From Branchiostoma belcheri (lineage: Eukaryota > Chordata > Leptocardii > Amphioxiformes > Branchiostomatidae): a DNA stretch of 64,000 bases. This document shows, piece by piece, positions 32,921 to 44,440 of this stretch. The notes beneath the pieces are model-generated. The model was not told the origin of the DNA. It worked only from the letters and a program-made list of their open reading frames with translations, and searched no databases. The DNA lies in assembly GCF_001625305.1 (NCBI RefSeq), contig NW_017804009.1, positions 510,554-574,553 on the forward strand, read 5' to 3'. A program made the translations under genes and the position numbers. Position 1 is the first letter of the stretch. Each line of letters opens with the position of its first letter.

Positions 32921-32948
32921 CCTACGTCATAGGGTTACCATGGTAACC
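32921..32948. promoter_or_regulatory. Palindromic RFX X-box with adjacent CRE-like site
   Basis: GTTACCATGGTAAC (32934-32947) fits the X-box consensus GTNRCC-N2-RGYAAC at every position and is a perfect palindrome. The neighbouring CCTACGTCAT (32921-32930) is TGACGTA on the other strand, a CRE/ATF-like site. They lie about 175 bp upstream of the receptor ATG. RFX factors control ciliary genes in animals, and in MHC class II promoters an X1 box sits beside a CRE-like X2 box. Use here is inferred from position only. Confidence 0.5.
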
Positions 32949-33410
32949 ACTACCAAATAAGGTAAGACCTCAGGTAAAAGTTGCGTGAGTGAGAGAAGTA
33001 ATTGAATATTCATTTCATTAGTGTCCTCCGTCTGGTATTTTCTGACGTGTTGCTTTGTGAATTATTCAATGACAGGAGTTCTGTGCCTGTCTGTACCCGT
33101 ACCGGAATGTCCACGCGTACAGTATTAACAACACATTCTGTGTGTCCATTAAAAATAAGCACGTAGTGAGTCCAAATGAGTCATTTCCTGTATTAGAAAC
33201 GGTTCTTCGGTTAAGGAGAGCTAGCATATTGTTTTTCTGATAGATACTAGGAACACGCAGATTCACAAGTCTTACGTTATTCAGCCAAGCACAGCAGGTT
33301 GCCCCTACTGTTCTCGATACGCGTTTACCGTGTCCAAGATGGAGATTAAATCCCGCTCTCTAAATCCACTGAAACTAATCCGTATGGAAAAGCAGCGGGG
33401 TTGTTTCCAC

Positions 33411-33674
33411 CAGACTTCTTTTGCAGGCTGAATAAATCGTAGAAATCGGCCTAAAAGGGCATTAATTGGCAAGAGAACGTACACGTACTACTGATGTAGC
33501 CGACCGTCGACGATCAGGCCAATTTGATGGTCGATGGCCACCTTCCCTCGCCAATTAATACCATTTTTAGGCCATTTTTCTACGATTTATTCAGCCTACA
33601 AAAGACGTCTGATGGAGACTACATTTTGAGAGGGATAGGGACGACGGCTTCTTGAGGTTTGATTTAGTACGCAG
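33411..33674. mobile_element. MITE-like foldback repeat, copy B
   Basis: Same family as 19438-19620. The left arm (33411-33473) pairs with the right arm (33543-33614): CAGACTTCTTTTGCAGGCTG against CAGCCTACAAAAGACGTCTG. It ends with GAGACTACATTTTGAGAGG, GACGACGGCT and TAGTACGCAG as in copy A. Confidence 0.75.
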
Positions 33675-33675
33675 G

Positions 33676-34107
33676 TCTACGCGTAACGAAGAATTATTCA
33701 GTAACGCTTAACGCTGAATTTATGGTGACAAATAACGAGCTACGTAGAATTAGAACGACCAATAACGCTTCACGAGGAATATACCGATAACGCTTAACGA
33801 TGAATTAGAGCAATCATACGTCAATATAATGTTTATTTCTCTTTTATTTCAAATACACGTTGCGACCAAGCAGCAATATACAATATACATGTTGACGGAA
33901 TCTGACTATCGATGAGCATACACACAAACAAAACAAATCCTAATTATATCATTTGAACTTTTTTTTCGATTAATCTGTACATTGGAGAGTTAACATACAC
34001 ACATAGTGCTTAACTTATACGTGTGTATGGGATCGGTCCGTCTACGCTCTACGTAGAATCAAAACGGACGATTACGCTCCGACGGAAAAGAGCATACGGG
34101 GACCCCC
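33676..34107. mobile_element. Second element of the GGGGG/AGAGCGTAA family
   Basis: Its right end, reverse complemented, reads GGGGGTCCCCGTATGCTCTT then TTCCGTCGGAGCGTAATCG. That is clearly related to the left end of the 32248 element (GGGGGCCCGCATGCCCTATT, CCGTAGAGCGTAAACGG). The left part has many TAACGCTTAACG words. The exact left end could not be fixed. Confidence 0.55.
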
Positions 34108-34777
34108 TTAAAATGATATTGACACAACAGCTTTAAAAACAACACGCACTTTGACTAGTGTTGGCAACTTCAATTATACAGTACATCCAGATCACGACCT
34201 TGACAACTACATGTACTTGAGACTAAGCCATATTTTCATGTTCAATCATAGATTGCACGCATGCCCGTAGCCAGGATTTTGAACAGTGGGGTTCTTCCCA
34301 CTGCTTGAGGGGACCTCGAGCTCCTAAGGCGCGAGGTTCCTAGGGGGTCCGGGTGCATGCTCCCCCGGAAAATTTTAAAAAATGAACCTTCTAAAATGGC
34401 ATTTTATGCATTTTATGCATGAGAGGATTTCCAAGAAAAAATCATAGATAAATTTTTATTCAATGACAGGGAGCAGTTTTTCTACGATTCCAGTCCAGTC
34501 CGTCTTTTCCATCTGGCTAGGGGCATGGCACGTACCTATCGAAGATGTCCAATACACGGGCAGCTACTAGGAACCAGGCAGCTAGTCTCGAAGAAGGAGA
34601 ACAGAGAATGAGATACTGCTAGCCTGGGTACCATCCTGGTTAATATAGTTACGTCCCCTCCCGGACAGGCTACCGACCAACAGGTTGGATATCCTGCCTT
34701 GCCTGATCCATTTATCCGGATAAGTCTTACTTTGCCCTGTTTCTACTATGCGAAGCTGAAGGTTGTGAATGACTCTT

Positions 34778-34873
34778 CCATCCTCCCGAGGCAGGGTCGG
34801 TGGCGCGGTATTCTTACAACCGGTTGTCGTCATGGGAGAATACCGCACCACCGACCCTGCCTCGGAAGGATGG
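34778..34873. repeat. Long near-perfect hairpin (38-bp arms, 20-bp loop)
   Basis: Arm 34778-34815 (CCATCCTCCCGAGGCAGGGT then CGGTGGCGCGGTATTCTT) pairs with 34836-34873, with about three mismatches. The loop contains the palindrome ACAACCGGTTGT. It could be a compact MITE or a hairpin RNA source; nothing else marks it. Confidence 0.8.
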
Positions 34874-34899
34874 ACTCTTCATGACAGCCAAATATCTGA

Positions 34900-37180
34900 T
34901 GTAGACTATCGCATGCCTCACAGGACTCCGTACATATGCTCATGTGAACAGATCTAATTTATATTAAACTGCCCTGCATATTTAAAACATTTCGAAATGT
35001 AGATAAGTATAACTGAGTTAGAAGTTAAATTGCGATCCAAAAGGAAACTAATATTTGCTCTGGGCGTCACAAATAATTATTTAGACCCAATGATATGCAT
35101 CTAACTCCCATGCAAATTTTGAAAAATATGCTAAATCTAAATCAGGACCCAACAGGTACTACCTAGAGTCACTAGCCCTGGGCACCTTAGATGCAATGAG
35201 TTCTTTCGTAGACCCCAAGTGAGCCTCGCACGGCCTCGCCACCGAATAGCCTCCCCAGACAGGACGTACACAAGTGCCGCCAGAAAGTAGTTCGGGACAA
35301 GGACGAAAAATCTACTTGAAAGTGTCAGCTTTTAAACTATCGGCATAATTTACAGATTTTGCTACATCTGTGCAGTTAAGAACTATAATTGTGTTTGTTT
35401 CATAGATATAGTAACGTTGGTATACAGCTTAACAGTCCCGTAGCGGATGGATATAGGCAGACTTTCTCGTCGCACGACCGCACCCAGGTTCAGTTGGAGA
35501 GGAAGGGCGGTGGTGTTAGGTAGGTGCTGCATTTTCAGGTCGTTTTGTGTTCTGAATTGTCGTTTCTGTGATCGTTAACTTACGTAAAATGTATCCTAAA
35601 GATGTTACAGTTACTCGTAAATAGATGTGGACACGTTTTTGCGAAAGTTGAGTGATTCTGCTGTTTAGTTGAGGCGAGTCGCACAGTGTTCTGTACGGCA
35701 GTTTGTGGATATGTCTCGTCACCAATTATTATTATAGACAGTTTGCCCCAACCTTTTGGTCACGAAAAAAATCTCCTGTTTATGATTGGAGAAAACGGCC
35801 ACACTATGTTGATTACCATGAGGCCAATTTTACAAATTTTGATGAGAATTGCGTGAAAGGCTGAGTCTGGCTGACCGCGGCTGACATTTGTGATGGATTA
35901 CCTTGTTTACGTGTTGGCGGACGAGAACTGCGTACTTCGCCATATTCTCGGAAGATTCGCCCAGAATTATTACACAGCTTAATGCTTGTATATATTTTTA
36001 TTCGTATATTTAGTCATATTTTAAAATTTTTTAATGTATGAAGAAGGTATGTATGTACATCTGAAAAATCTTAGGAACCAAAGAAATGGTTGAGCTACAC
36101 CGAGCAAATCGGCCTCCATGAGACTTTTCCTGGTTACAAAAACCTAGTTGTCCAATTTCTACCGTGTTGTCTGTTCAAGAATGAGAATTTTGTGTAAGGA
36201 TTTCGGTACTAATCCTTATATTCGTGTTTCCTCCACAGGAACTCCTGAGATGAACATCAAACACCATGGATGAGCTGTCAGATGATCATCCCACACTGAA
36301 CACCTATACAACTGTGTCCTTGCAAAACAGGAAATACAATTAAAAACAGCATCTTTCTGTAGCAAAGCGCTCCTTGTAATATCTGACCTGCGCTCAAATA
36401 TGTAAACTACACTGGTCGTTTGTAAACATCGGTGTCTGTGCAGTTAATGATTGTTACTTAAGTAATTGATAAGCCTGCGGTGGAACATTCGGCCAACTCA
36501 ATGGTTGTTAGTTTAGGTCTATTTCCTTCTGCTGTCCAGCCTCTTGGAAACCCAGACTTCGGGGACTGTGCCATTGGCTCAGTGGGGGCTGGTTCAGCTT
36601 AGATTAGTTGGTTCGTTGGTTGGCCGCTTTCTTTATTATTTGTTTATCACCTCCCAATGGGCCAGGGTAAGGCTCAAGCCGCGCCTCCCCGGCCTCAATG
36701 TTATTCGGTCAGAGGGGGTCATATAGAACTGCCAAAGTTAAATACTCGTCTTAAAATTGATTGAATAAGGCGACAATATGCCAAGTTGTTGGGTGTCTGA
36801 GAAATATATACAGATACATGTTAACAAAGACATTTGCTACGACTCACGTCTAAATTCACCGATCGATCGGAAGAACGGGCCAGTCTCTTATAAGTTATAG
36901 CAGAAAGCATTGCAGGATCAGTACGAATCCCTTCACCTGAAATGTACATCTTGGTCGACCACGTCCCAGGTTACCACGTCATACGATGAGATTGTTATCT
37001 GGCATCATCACATGTGGTCTAGCACCAGTATTGATAACCCGTGTTGTCGGACATTTCCGACTACAGGTCCGACAAGATCTCCTATACTTGATGTAACTTC
37101 AGGGGTGTCAAGCAGATGTAAGCAGAGTTACAACAAAATGTTGGGCGCTTCCAGCAGATGCACATATGGCACTTGCACAT
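34900..37180. other. No gene recognised
   Basis: No domain-bearing ORF or clear repeat was seen. A possible exon acceptor (CTCCACAG near 36239) precedes a short frame with no recognisable content. Confidence 0.4.
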
Positions 37181-37190
37181 ATAGTGTGCT

Positions 37191-37385
37191 TCAACAGACG
37201 TAGGGAGCAGGTTTGGAGGAAATGCGTAAAACATGTTCTATCTGGTTGTTAAGTAATGCTATCTGCAATGCCAAGTTTGGGACAGCTAATTTCTTGCCTC
37301 TCTTCCCTGTCTCTACCTCCTCAAAGAACTTATATGACTGGGAAACGTACTCACAGGAGTTGCAGACAAAAGTTTCTGAGGACAC
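37191..37385 (-). pseudogene. Fragment of a transposon-like protein
   Basis: Frame reading ETFVCNSCEYVSQSYKFFEE then GKRGKKLAVPNLALQIALLN. The C-x2-C with following basic and AVPN-x-x-LQ motif resembles N-terminal parts of repetitive (possibly Mutator-like) proteins common in lancelets, recalled in general terms only. There is no start, and the rest of the protein is absent. Confidence 0.3.
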
Positions 37386-37675
37386 GATTCCCCTCGACTC
37401 CTCTCTTGGCTGATAGCTTGACCAGTTTCTTGCAAGACGATTTGTTATCTTGTTGGCACTGCGAGGTTAGATACCCGTTCAAGCTCGGATAGGCTGACAC
37501 TATTAGAATAAGATTTCGGAAGAATTTGAATATAAAATGGAATAAGAATCTGAAACAAATAGAAATTATCTTCCTACCTGACATACAAATGGTCCATTTA
37601 ACATTCCAGTCCACATATTCCAACGTCCACACATTATTCCAGTTTATATTCAAGTCTGATTGTTTGGTTGCCGGC

Positions 37676-38160
37676 TCAGTAAGGGAACCTCCTCTCAGAT
37701 CTCGGAATGGGGTCCGGAAAGGTCCACAGCTCCGGTCGCTGGCGCAATGGCTTCTCCCAGCCGCACTTCCCCTGGTTGATTCCCCGCGCGATGCAGTACA
37801 ACACCGGGTGCTCGTAGTGCTGGGGCACTGCGTCGAGGCGGTCGCGCACCTGTGCCCTCAGTTCGTCTCTCATTCTCTGAAAATCCTGTACCTGGGCATT
37901 CAGCCCCTGCACCATCGCCACAATACCGAAGCCCGGGTGGGCGCGAAAAAATGACACGAACGCCTCCATGGGGTGCGTCCTGGGATCTTCTTCCGGGACC
38001 GGTACGTCGCGCCGCCCGTCCTCAAAGATCAAGAGGGGCTGGTAGAGATTGTCGGTCTGGGGCTCTCCGTCGATTTCGGCGTCCAGGCGAGCGATAACCC
38101 GATTCAGGCCGCGGACACTGCGGCGGAGTTCGCCTTTCTTATGCCTGAGGTAGGCGTACG
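37676..38160 (-). CDS. Helical protein segment, unknown
   Basis: A GC-rich open frame. It reads KAYAYLRHKKGELRRSVRG, LNRVIARLDAEIDGEPQ, FEDGRRDVPVPEED, AFVSFFRAHPGFG, MVQGLNAQVQDFQRMRDELR and ends CGWEKPLRQRPELW...ERRFPY. Two amphipathic helices look like coiled coils. It probably continues the acidic frame at 38160-38402, with one base missing or extra in the A-run near 38170. Function unknown; a host gene or a transposon protein are both possible. Confidence 0.45.
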
Positions 38161-38402
38161 CCTTTTCCAGTCGTCTTCTACCAGGCCGTACTCGTGGTCT
38201 CGTGGGTTGTCGGGAGCGTCCGAGTCCCACTCGTCTGATGTGCCGTCGTTGTACGGGCCTGCCGTTGCCTTTCTGCGTTGGGTCGTTTTGGAAATTTGGT
38301 CGGTAGATCGGAATGAATCCCTCGCTCGGCGATCGTCCTCTTCGCGGATTTGCGGTCCGAGCTCGGAATGGCGATTCCGTCCGGAGTAGGTCCTCTTAAA
38401 AG
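38160..38402 (-). CDS. Acidic exon-like unit, copy 2
   Basis: Frame from about 38402: KRTYSGRNRHSELGPQIREE, RARDSFRST, AGPYNDGTSDEWDSDAPDNP, then HEYGLVEDDW. It is clearly related to the unit at 38423-38600. After VEDDWK the frame ends in stops, while the helical segment at 37676 picks up one base out of phase. Confidence 0.4.
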
Positions 38403-38422
38403 AGTTGGGTCTGGGCCCGTCC

Positions 38423-38600
38423 CTAATTGTCTGGGGCGTCCGAGTCCCACTCCTCGGACGAGTCGTCGTACGTATACGGGCCTGCTGCAGCCATTCTAAG
38501 TTTGAACGTTTCGGTAAGGTTGCTGGTGGATCGGATTGAATTCCTCGCTCGGCTACTGTTCTCTTCGCGGGTTTGTGTTTTTGAAAGAATTCCTACAATA
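38423..38600 (-). CDS. Acidic exon-like unit, copy 1
   Basis: Frame with REENSSRARNSIRSTSNL, MAAAGPYTYDDSSEEWDSDA and PDN followed by TAG. The shared skeleton with copy 2 is REE-x4-RAR-x-S-x-RST and AGPY-x-(S/T)-x-EWDSDAPDN. It is an old tandem duplication, and copy 1 is truncated by its stop. Confidence 0.4.
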
Positions 38601-38659
38601 GGATTTTCCAGTACAAGTTTCACCTTGTCACCTGTACATGTTGAAATTCTGAATCACTT

Positions 38660-40900
38660 GTAACATCAAAACTTTCATCATTGCTCAGACCTCGTCTTGT
38701 GACATCATGTAAGTTCAGATCAGCATCAGATGAAGAGGAGTCAGAGAGAACAAAAACATTTGCTCTCTTTCTATGTCCAAACTTTGAATTATCAGAGGAT
38801 TCCTAAATATCACATTCAAAACTTTTTGACTGAATCAAAACATGATTATCAACATCAGAGGCTTCAGAACGTAGGGCGTTGACTTGCTCTTGTTGAGATT
38901 CTGCCCCTGCCTTGTCAGTGTTATTTGAAGATAGATGATCTTTTACAGCATTTAAAACTTTCCTGATTTTTTATCAAAACTTTCAAAATGTCTTGTTTCT
39001 CTATGCAATGAAGCAGGCTTAGAGATTTATACCTACAAACAGCTTTTAGCTCTTTTAAGCAGTACCTACCAAGTTGTTGATGTAACATCGCGCTACTTTG
39101 CGTTTTAGAAAGAATTTATAAGATAGGATTATTATCATTTACTCTGATACATTACAGTTCACTTGTTCTTCTATATGTTTCATCATGTCTTTCACCCAAA
39201 AAGCATTGGGATACAATTTCAGGGCATGATTTAGTAGAAACAGCGATACCTCGAAGACACAGTTGATACAGGCAGTTTCAGCTTCCTAAAGTTTTGGTAA
39301 ATGTACTCCACTGTTCAATAGTCTTAGTGGTGACAACATCATAGTGATGGTGTTGTAACAGTCTTCTTTACTGCTTCCCAGATGTCACGGAGGTCTAGGG
39401 CGGATTTACCGTTAATCCTAAGTCCGACACGTTAGCCACACTACGCTAACTAGACTAAGGACCAACACAAGCCACGGGATTCGATGTACCGCCGGAAGGT
39501 TTATTCACTCAATTCCGAACCTAACACAAGTTGGCACAAGCTAAGAGGAAAGCAGGTTGTAATAGTTCTATAAGTACATATAACAGTAGCGATACAGTAC
39601 AATCAACTCGTATGGAAAAAGGCTGACTCTTACGGAAAGATCACAAGAGTACATGAACACTACACATTAAAACCCTGGCTGAAAGTACTACACAAATGTT
39701 ACCCAGAAAGTTATTACATACCTAGTCAGAAGTGACGGGAGGCTTCGATCTACAAGGGTAGTAGACCCGCTAATATAGACTCATAGGACCATTACAATCT
39801 ACTGACTCCTCGGGTCGGGGATGTTGACGGGAAGGTGCTTCAAAATCTCTCTCCCAGAGATCGGGAGGGCGCCGAATTACATTCAGAAAGCTACGTGATT
39901 GACAGTCGGTGATCAGTTTGGGTACTTCTTCCCGATTGGTTGGAAGTATATGCAAATGGCCCAAACCGGTTCAAGTCTCCAACTAGTTCATAAAAAGTAT
40001 GATTTTCCTTTAACTCCATGATGGCATCTTCTATCTAATAATAACTGCTTATATCCACTTGTTTAATGTACATCATGGACATCACTAAGTGCTACAGTAC
40101 AAGCATTGGCCATACATTACAATATCCATCCTTTGGTATTTTGTATTGTGCACCTGTCTGTTTCTTCCAGCCATGTGTGGTCAATCTCCTCATCCTTTAC
40201 ACAAACTTCTTTACTAACATTAAGGGCACACAGCAAGCAAGATACGTATACAAAGAGGACTTTGTCACTTCCTTAAGAGTGCTCCTCACAAACAATACTT
40301 TCAAGCTCTGGAGTGCTCATCTTCTAGCAAGTGTTTCTTAAAAATGACAATTTCCAACATCTCTTCAAGGCATTTGATCTAGGTTTGGGTTGTACGTAGC
40401 CTCCTCTCTGAGAATGTCTAGTGTTGTGGCGATGTGCATTGTTTACTGTTATTAGGTTGTCATATATACACTCAGTTTTTTGTGGTTACTAACTTGTGAA
40501 AAGCGGTGACGTGGAATTGACTTAAGAACTACATGAACATAACAACAATGGCAATCTCTTAAATTAGTTCTCCTGCTGCAAGTTCTCCAAGTTCGGCAGT
40601 TTAAGGCAAAAGATCCCCATGCCCTCCTCATGACAGCCTGTGAAAAAGAAACACATATTTAGCATTATGAGGGCTAGACCATTGCACCTTGGACTAGAAG
40701 TGATATCCTTGAAATTATCTGACAGAGCAACCATAGTACTTATAATAGATCTCTAATTATAATCAGTCACTATCTGCTACGCCAATCACTTCCTTGTTTT
40801 CCTTGTTTTTTTTTCAACCAGACTAAGTTTCTCGTGTTAGAAAATCCCCAGCTTTGGCAGAAGTCTTATGATTGAGGTAATGGGGATTGTGATGAAAAGA
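38660..40900. other. No gene recognised
   Basis: AT-rich with short frames. Around 39420-39560 (minus strand) there is an AATAAACCTTCC stretch that looks somewhat like an LTR end, but no partner LTR or primer-binding site was found. Confidence 0.35.
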
Positions 40901-40920
40901 AAACGAAAAACATACGTTTG

Positions 40921-41060
40921 AAGTCTACAACTGCCTGCCTCCATTTTGCCTTGGCCCAGGCTCTTGTCACGGGGTCAGGGTGGTCACAGAGCAGCTCCAG
41001 CTTGTTGAGAATCCTGTTCTCCTCTCCCACATCCTCTTCTTCTCCTCCTTCTTGTACTTA
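40921..41060 (-). CDS. Possible exon, unknown
   Basis: Frame EEEDVGEENRILNKLELLCD then HPDPVTRAWAKAKWRQAVVD, ending FK at C|gtatgt. Protein-like, with an acidic start and a helical end. An upstream in-frame TAA limits it. It may belong with the exon at 41756-41858. Confidence 0.25.
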
Positions 41061-41755
41061 TGGGTCTCCGCATCGTCCTCCTGATGATTCAAAATGTATC
41101 GTTTAATTTGTTGTGAGGTAAATGAAAGAGAATGCAGGTTGCTGCTGATCTACAGCAACATTAAAGCTGGCCTGAAGTGAATAAAGGCATTGTTTGTGGA
41201 TTATGATTTTTAGTTAAGCTTAGCATTTAGAATATTTATTCCTGAATACTGGACACAACGGCAAATACACATCAGCCTCCTGTCGGTATGACTATTAGTA
41301 GACTTATACGATCTCTTTCCCTACTTCATACACAAATAATACAAACGGTTTTATATCTACGGCGAGTTTAAGCAAATCTCTGATCAGAAAAGAAATATGT
41401 TTTGACAATACCACCATCACAGAGAAGCTAGGAGAAGCCGAGACAATACACACGGCTATTACTAGTATTACATTTTTCTACGAATCAGACATTCCTTTCT
41501 TTGTACAGTTTTGATCGACGTTCATCCTCCATTACTTTTTGTACATTGATTTATTTCACGATACTTTAACATAGAAATTTATCCGATATGTAGATTCGTC
41601 AGTGTCTTTTATGTTTAACTAGTTGTCAAAAGCTACAGTGGCCAAAACCTAGAGGTTTACCAAGCTAACAGTTCATTATCATGCACACCAGCGTCCTCAT
41701 CATAAACAGGCCAAGCACCATTAAAGCCCTCAGCTTTCTTGTGTATTTGCCATAC

Positions 41756-41858
41756 ATTCCAGTTGGTAAGGACTTATCCCTTGTGTCATAACATCCACCA
41801 GGAAGTACTTATTGATGTCTTCCTCCTGGAAATCTGGCATGCCCAGGTCTTCAGCAAA
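41756..41858 (-). CDS. Possible internal exon, unknown
   Basis: A T9 tract and TAG acceptor precede FAEDLGMPDFQEEDINKYFL then VDVMTQGISPYQLE, followed by AAT|gtatgg. Composition is convincingly protein-like; no family recognised. Downstream on the same strand lies the candidate exon at 40921-41060. Confidence 0.35.
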
Positions 41859-42049
41859 CTAAAAAAAAATTGATACATGATATACAAAGAAAATAATGCT
41901 ATACTTCAACTCCCTAGATTTAGTATGTCATATTAACTTGCATTGCAATTTGTAACAATATATTCTTCATACATGATGTCTGTACCAGCGCCAATATGTA
42001 AACACACAATGTAAACACACACAAACACACAAATGCACTCAAGCACACT

Positions 42050-42300
42050 ACCTCCCTCTCATCGCCCTTATTGCCACATTTGCATGGGCAGCCGCGAGCC
42101 TTCTGGGTCGGCCTCCCGGTGGTACTGGTGCGTTCATCTGGGCGGCGATGGCAGTGGCTGTGGCAGGGTTGCGAGCAGTTGCGTTGTTGTTCTGCCGTGG
42201 GTGCTTTGGGGGGTTTGCTGGTGGCTGCAGGGGTGTTTGCATTTCTACGGGGCCTTCGCCTACGCCGGATTTGGTAGTGGCTGGGCACGGGGGTAGGCCA
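42050..42300 (-). CDS. Possible Pro/Arg-rich exon
   Basis: An open frame with RRRRRPRRNANTPAATSKPP, a His/Cys-rich middle and KARGCPCKCGNKGDERE, followed by a GTAGTG donor-like site. Low complexity; could be the 5' part of the gene with the exon at 41756-41858. Confidence 0.25.
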
Positions 42301-43699
42301 GGTTGTTTGTGAGAAAAAACACACAAAAAAGCAGACACATTAGTTGTCAGTAGAATAGCATAACCCAACCTTTGCAAATGCTGATTTTCTTGGTCAGTCA
42401 GTTACTGTGGAAATTCCTGTATCAAAGTGTTAACATATTGACCTCAAAAGCGTGATGCCAAGCTCATACAAGTCTCCTCTCTTTGAGAAGTCACAAATCT
42501 TTTAAGTGTCATACACTATGGGATGGGAGAGTTGGACGTCGTTTAGAACTCCTTGTTGTATATTGCTGTTGATGTGTTCTATCATAGTCAGGGTCTCGTC
42601 GTTTATACTCTGCATCGGCTGCTGTCCTTAGCCACTAGTCTTGAGAAGTAACTAGATACTTGCTGACTAATGAGGAACTCTGTTATAAGATTTCTATAGC
42701 TAGAGCTTCAAACATAGTGATCAGCCCATAACGATAATTTCTGCACGCGTCCAATATATGGCCTACATTTTGGGACAAGTATACAACAAGACTCCAACCT
42801 CCACAATCATTTATAGACAATTTGTAATGATAAAAATCATAAAGCAAGTTATTTCTAAAAGCGCTTTTTACGAGCCGGAACGGACGGAATGCTGGGTGTG
42901 CTTCGTACGATGTCAAACCTCCAGTCAAGTTTCCTAGTCTATGAAGGCTATGCCAGGCCTACCTCAGTTGATGGCTGGCACATTGTTTCTGTATACTGGT
43001 GGGGGATGTGATAGACTACAACTGAAGAGAACTGTCTGATTGCCGGCATGTGTCTTGTGAGGATTCGGCTGCCAACAATGACAAAGTCACTCCGAAGATC
43101 AGCCCAGGTGTCTCGTACGGTGGCAGCGGATTGATTGGTTGATCATCTGGCAGGTAGTGGGCTGATACGCTATCCTGTACTGCTATGTGGTGAGTCCAGT
43201 TAATAGACTTGCAACCTTCATGAAAAATTGAGGTATTTTATTTTTTCGGTCTGTGTCTTTCCGCACATTTGTCGATACCAATTATGCAAATACAGAGCCG
43301 TAGTGCCACAGCAGCACTTGTACTTTAGTGGGGTACAGATTGGTTTGTGATTGTGTCCAAAACAGAAAGAGAAAATGGCGCCAGTCGCTTCAAGTCACTG
43401 TGAAGAGCTTTGATGGAAAAGTCTGGTAGGTGATGAGCTGTTGATCTCTGGAGCAGGAATTTGTTGTTTGTGGCTGTTAAGTTCTGGCACTCTGAATTGA
43501 ACTGCCCCCTTGGCAGGTTTTCAACAATCCCTGCAACCATGGTCCTTGCACGTGACGTTGTCAGCTTTGTCTGGCCGTGATGGATAGGTGACAGTGATCT
43601 GAAATACATATTTCTAATTCAATTAACCTAATAATAGTCCATATCCTTTTATATATACTATGTGCAATACCAGCAAATTTTTAAAATGTTAACTCGAAC

Positions 43700-43867
43700 A
43701 CCATGGATGTGTATCCAAGGTCACCAACTCACCATTTCTACAGATGGGCTTTCCTGAAGAATCCCACTTATCAGTGGGACGAGAGTTACGAGCTGTCCAG
43801 GGAGCGGTCGGGCCACGTGTGGTTTGATTTACAGAGTACGAGTACGTGTTCGGAGGCATGGTTAGCC
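43700..43867 (+). CDS. Short open frame after an acceptor-like site, unknown
   Basis: An ATTTCTACAG acceptor-like site near 43741 precedes WAFLKNPTYQWDESYELSRE and VWFDLQSTST, ending TAA. Good coding composition but isolated. Confidence 0.2.
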
Positions 43868-43977
43868 TAAAAATCTCTCTCCGGAGGCCTTTCTGTCTCT
43901 TTCCTAAGCCGGGTCAGTTCAGTTGTCATGTCTAACTCATTACTTCCCATTATCATTTGCCTGGCTTGTATTTGGAC

Positions 43978-44440
43978 TCAACTTGCCGCCCCCCCCCATT
44001 CTCCACTAAGGTGAAACGCTTCCTCCTCAATATCTCGGAACGTCCTGGGGTTTGTTGCAGGAGCCCTTAGCACTTCTCTACGTAACTGTCGGCGCAGACA
44101 CTCGTCCCTTATTCCGTAAAGGAAACGGTCTCTTAAGATTCTATCTGTATCAACCAGGAGCTTTCCCATCCAGCTATCTGCACGTTTTAGTAACTCGTGA
44201 AGAGATGGAGCGTAGTTCTGTAGGGTTTCTCTCGGCAGTTGCGCCCTCGAGTAAAACTGACCCATAATGACCTAAACAGGGACCGTGTCCCTAAAGGCTT
44301 CTACCAGTCTATCTTTCAATCTCTCAACATCTGCCCTTTCTGCGTTTGACAATACAGCCACCTGCCTCCTCGCTTCTCCCTCCAACTGACATTATAATAA
44401 ACCGGCCCAGTGGCCTTCAGGAACATTGAAAAGATCAAAC
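43978..44440 (-). mobile_element. Retrotransposon Gag fragment, copy 1
   Basis: Minus-strand frame with EARRQVAVLSNAERADVERL, VEAFRD, then an in-frame TAG near 44266, then FYSRAQLPRETLQNYAPSLH, LLKRAD, LRDRFLYGI and RDIEEEAFHL. This is the retrotransposon Gag capsid domain of Ty3/gypsy elements. The stop makes it non-functional. It shares high identity with copy 2 at 47195-47700. Confidence 0.65.

Noticed and set aside
37676..38230. Start of the 184-aa ORF at 38230
   Set aside because: The first codons start at GTG and are an out-of-frame reading of the acidic unit (DEWDSDAPDN); only the part below about 38160 looks real.
39400..39570. LTR-like stretch with AATAAA on the minus strand
   Set aside because: No second LTR, TG...CA borders or primer-binding site could be found.
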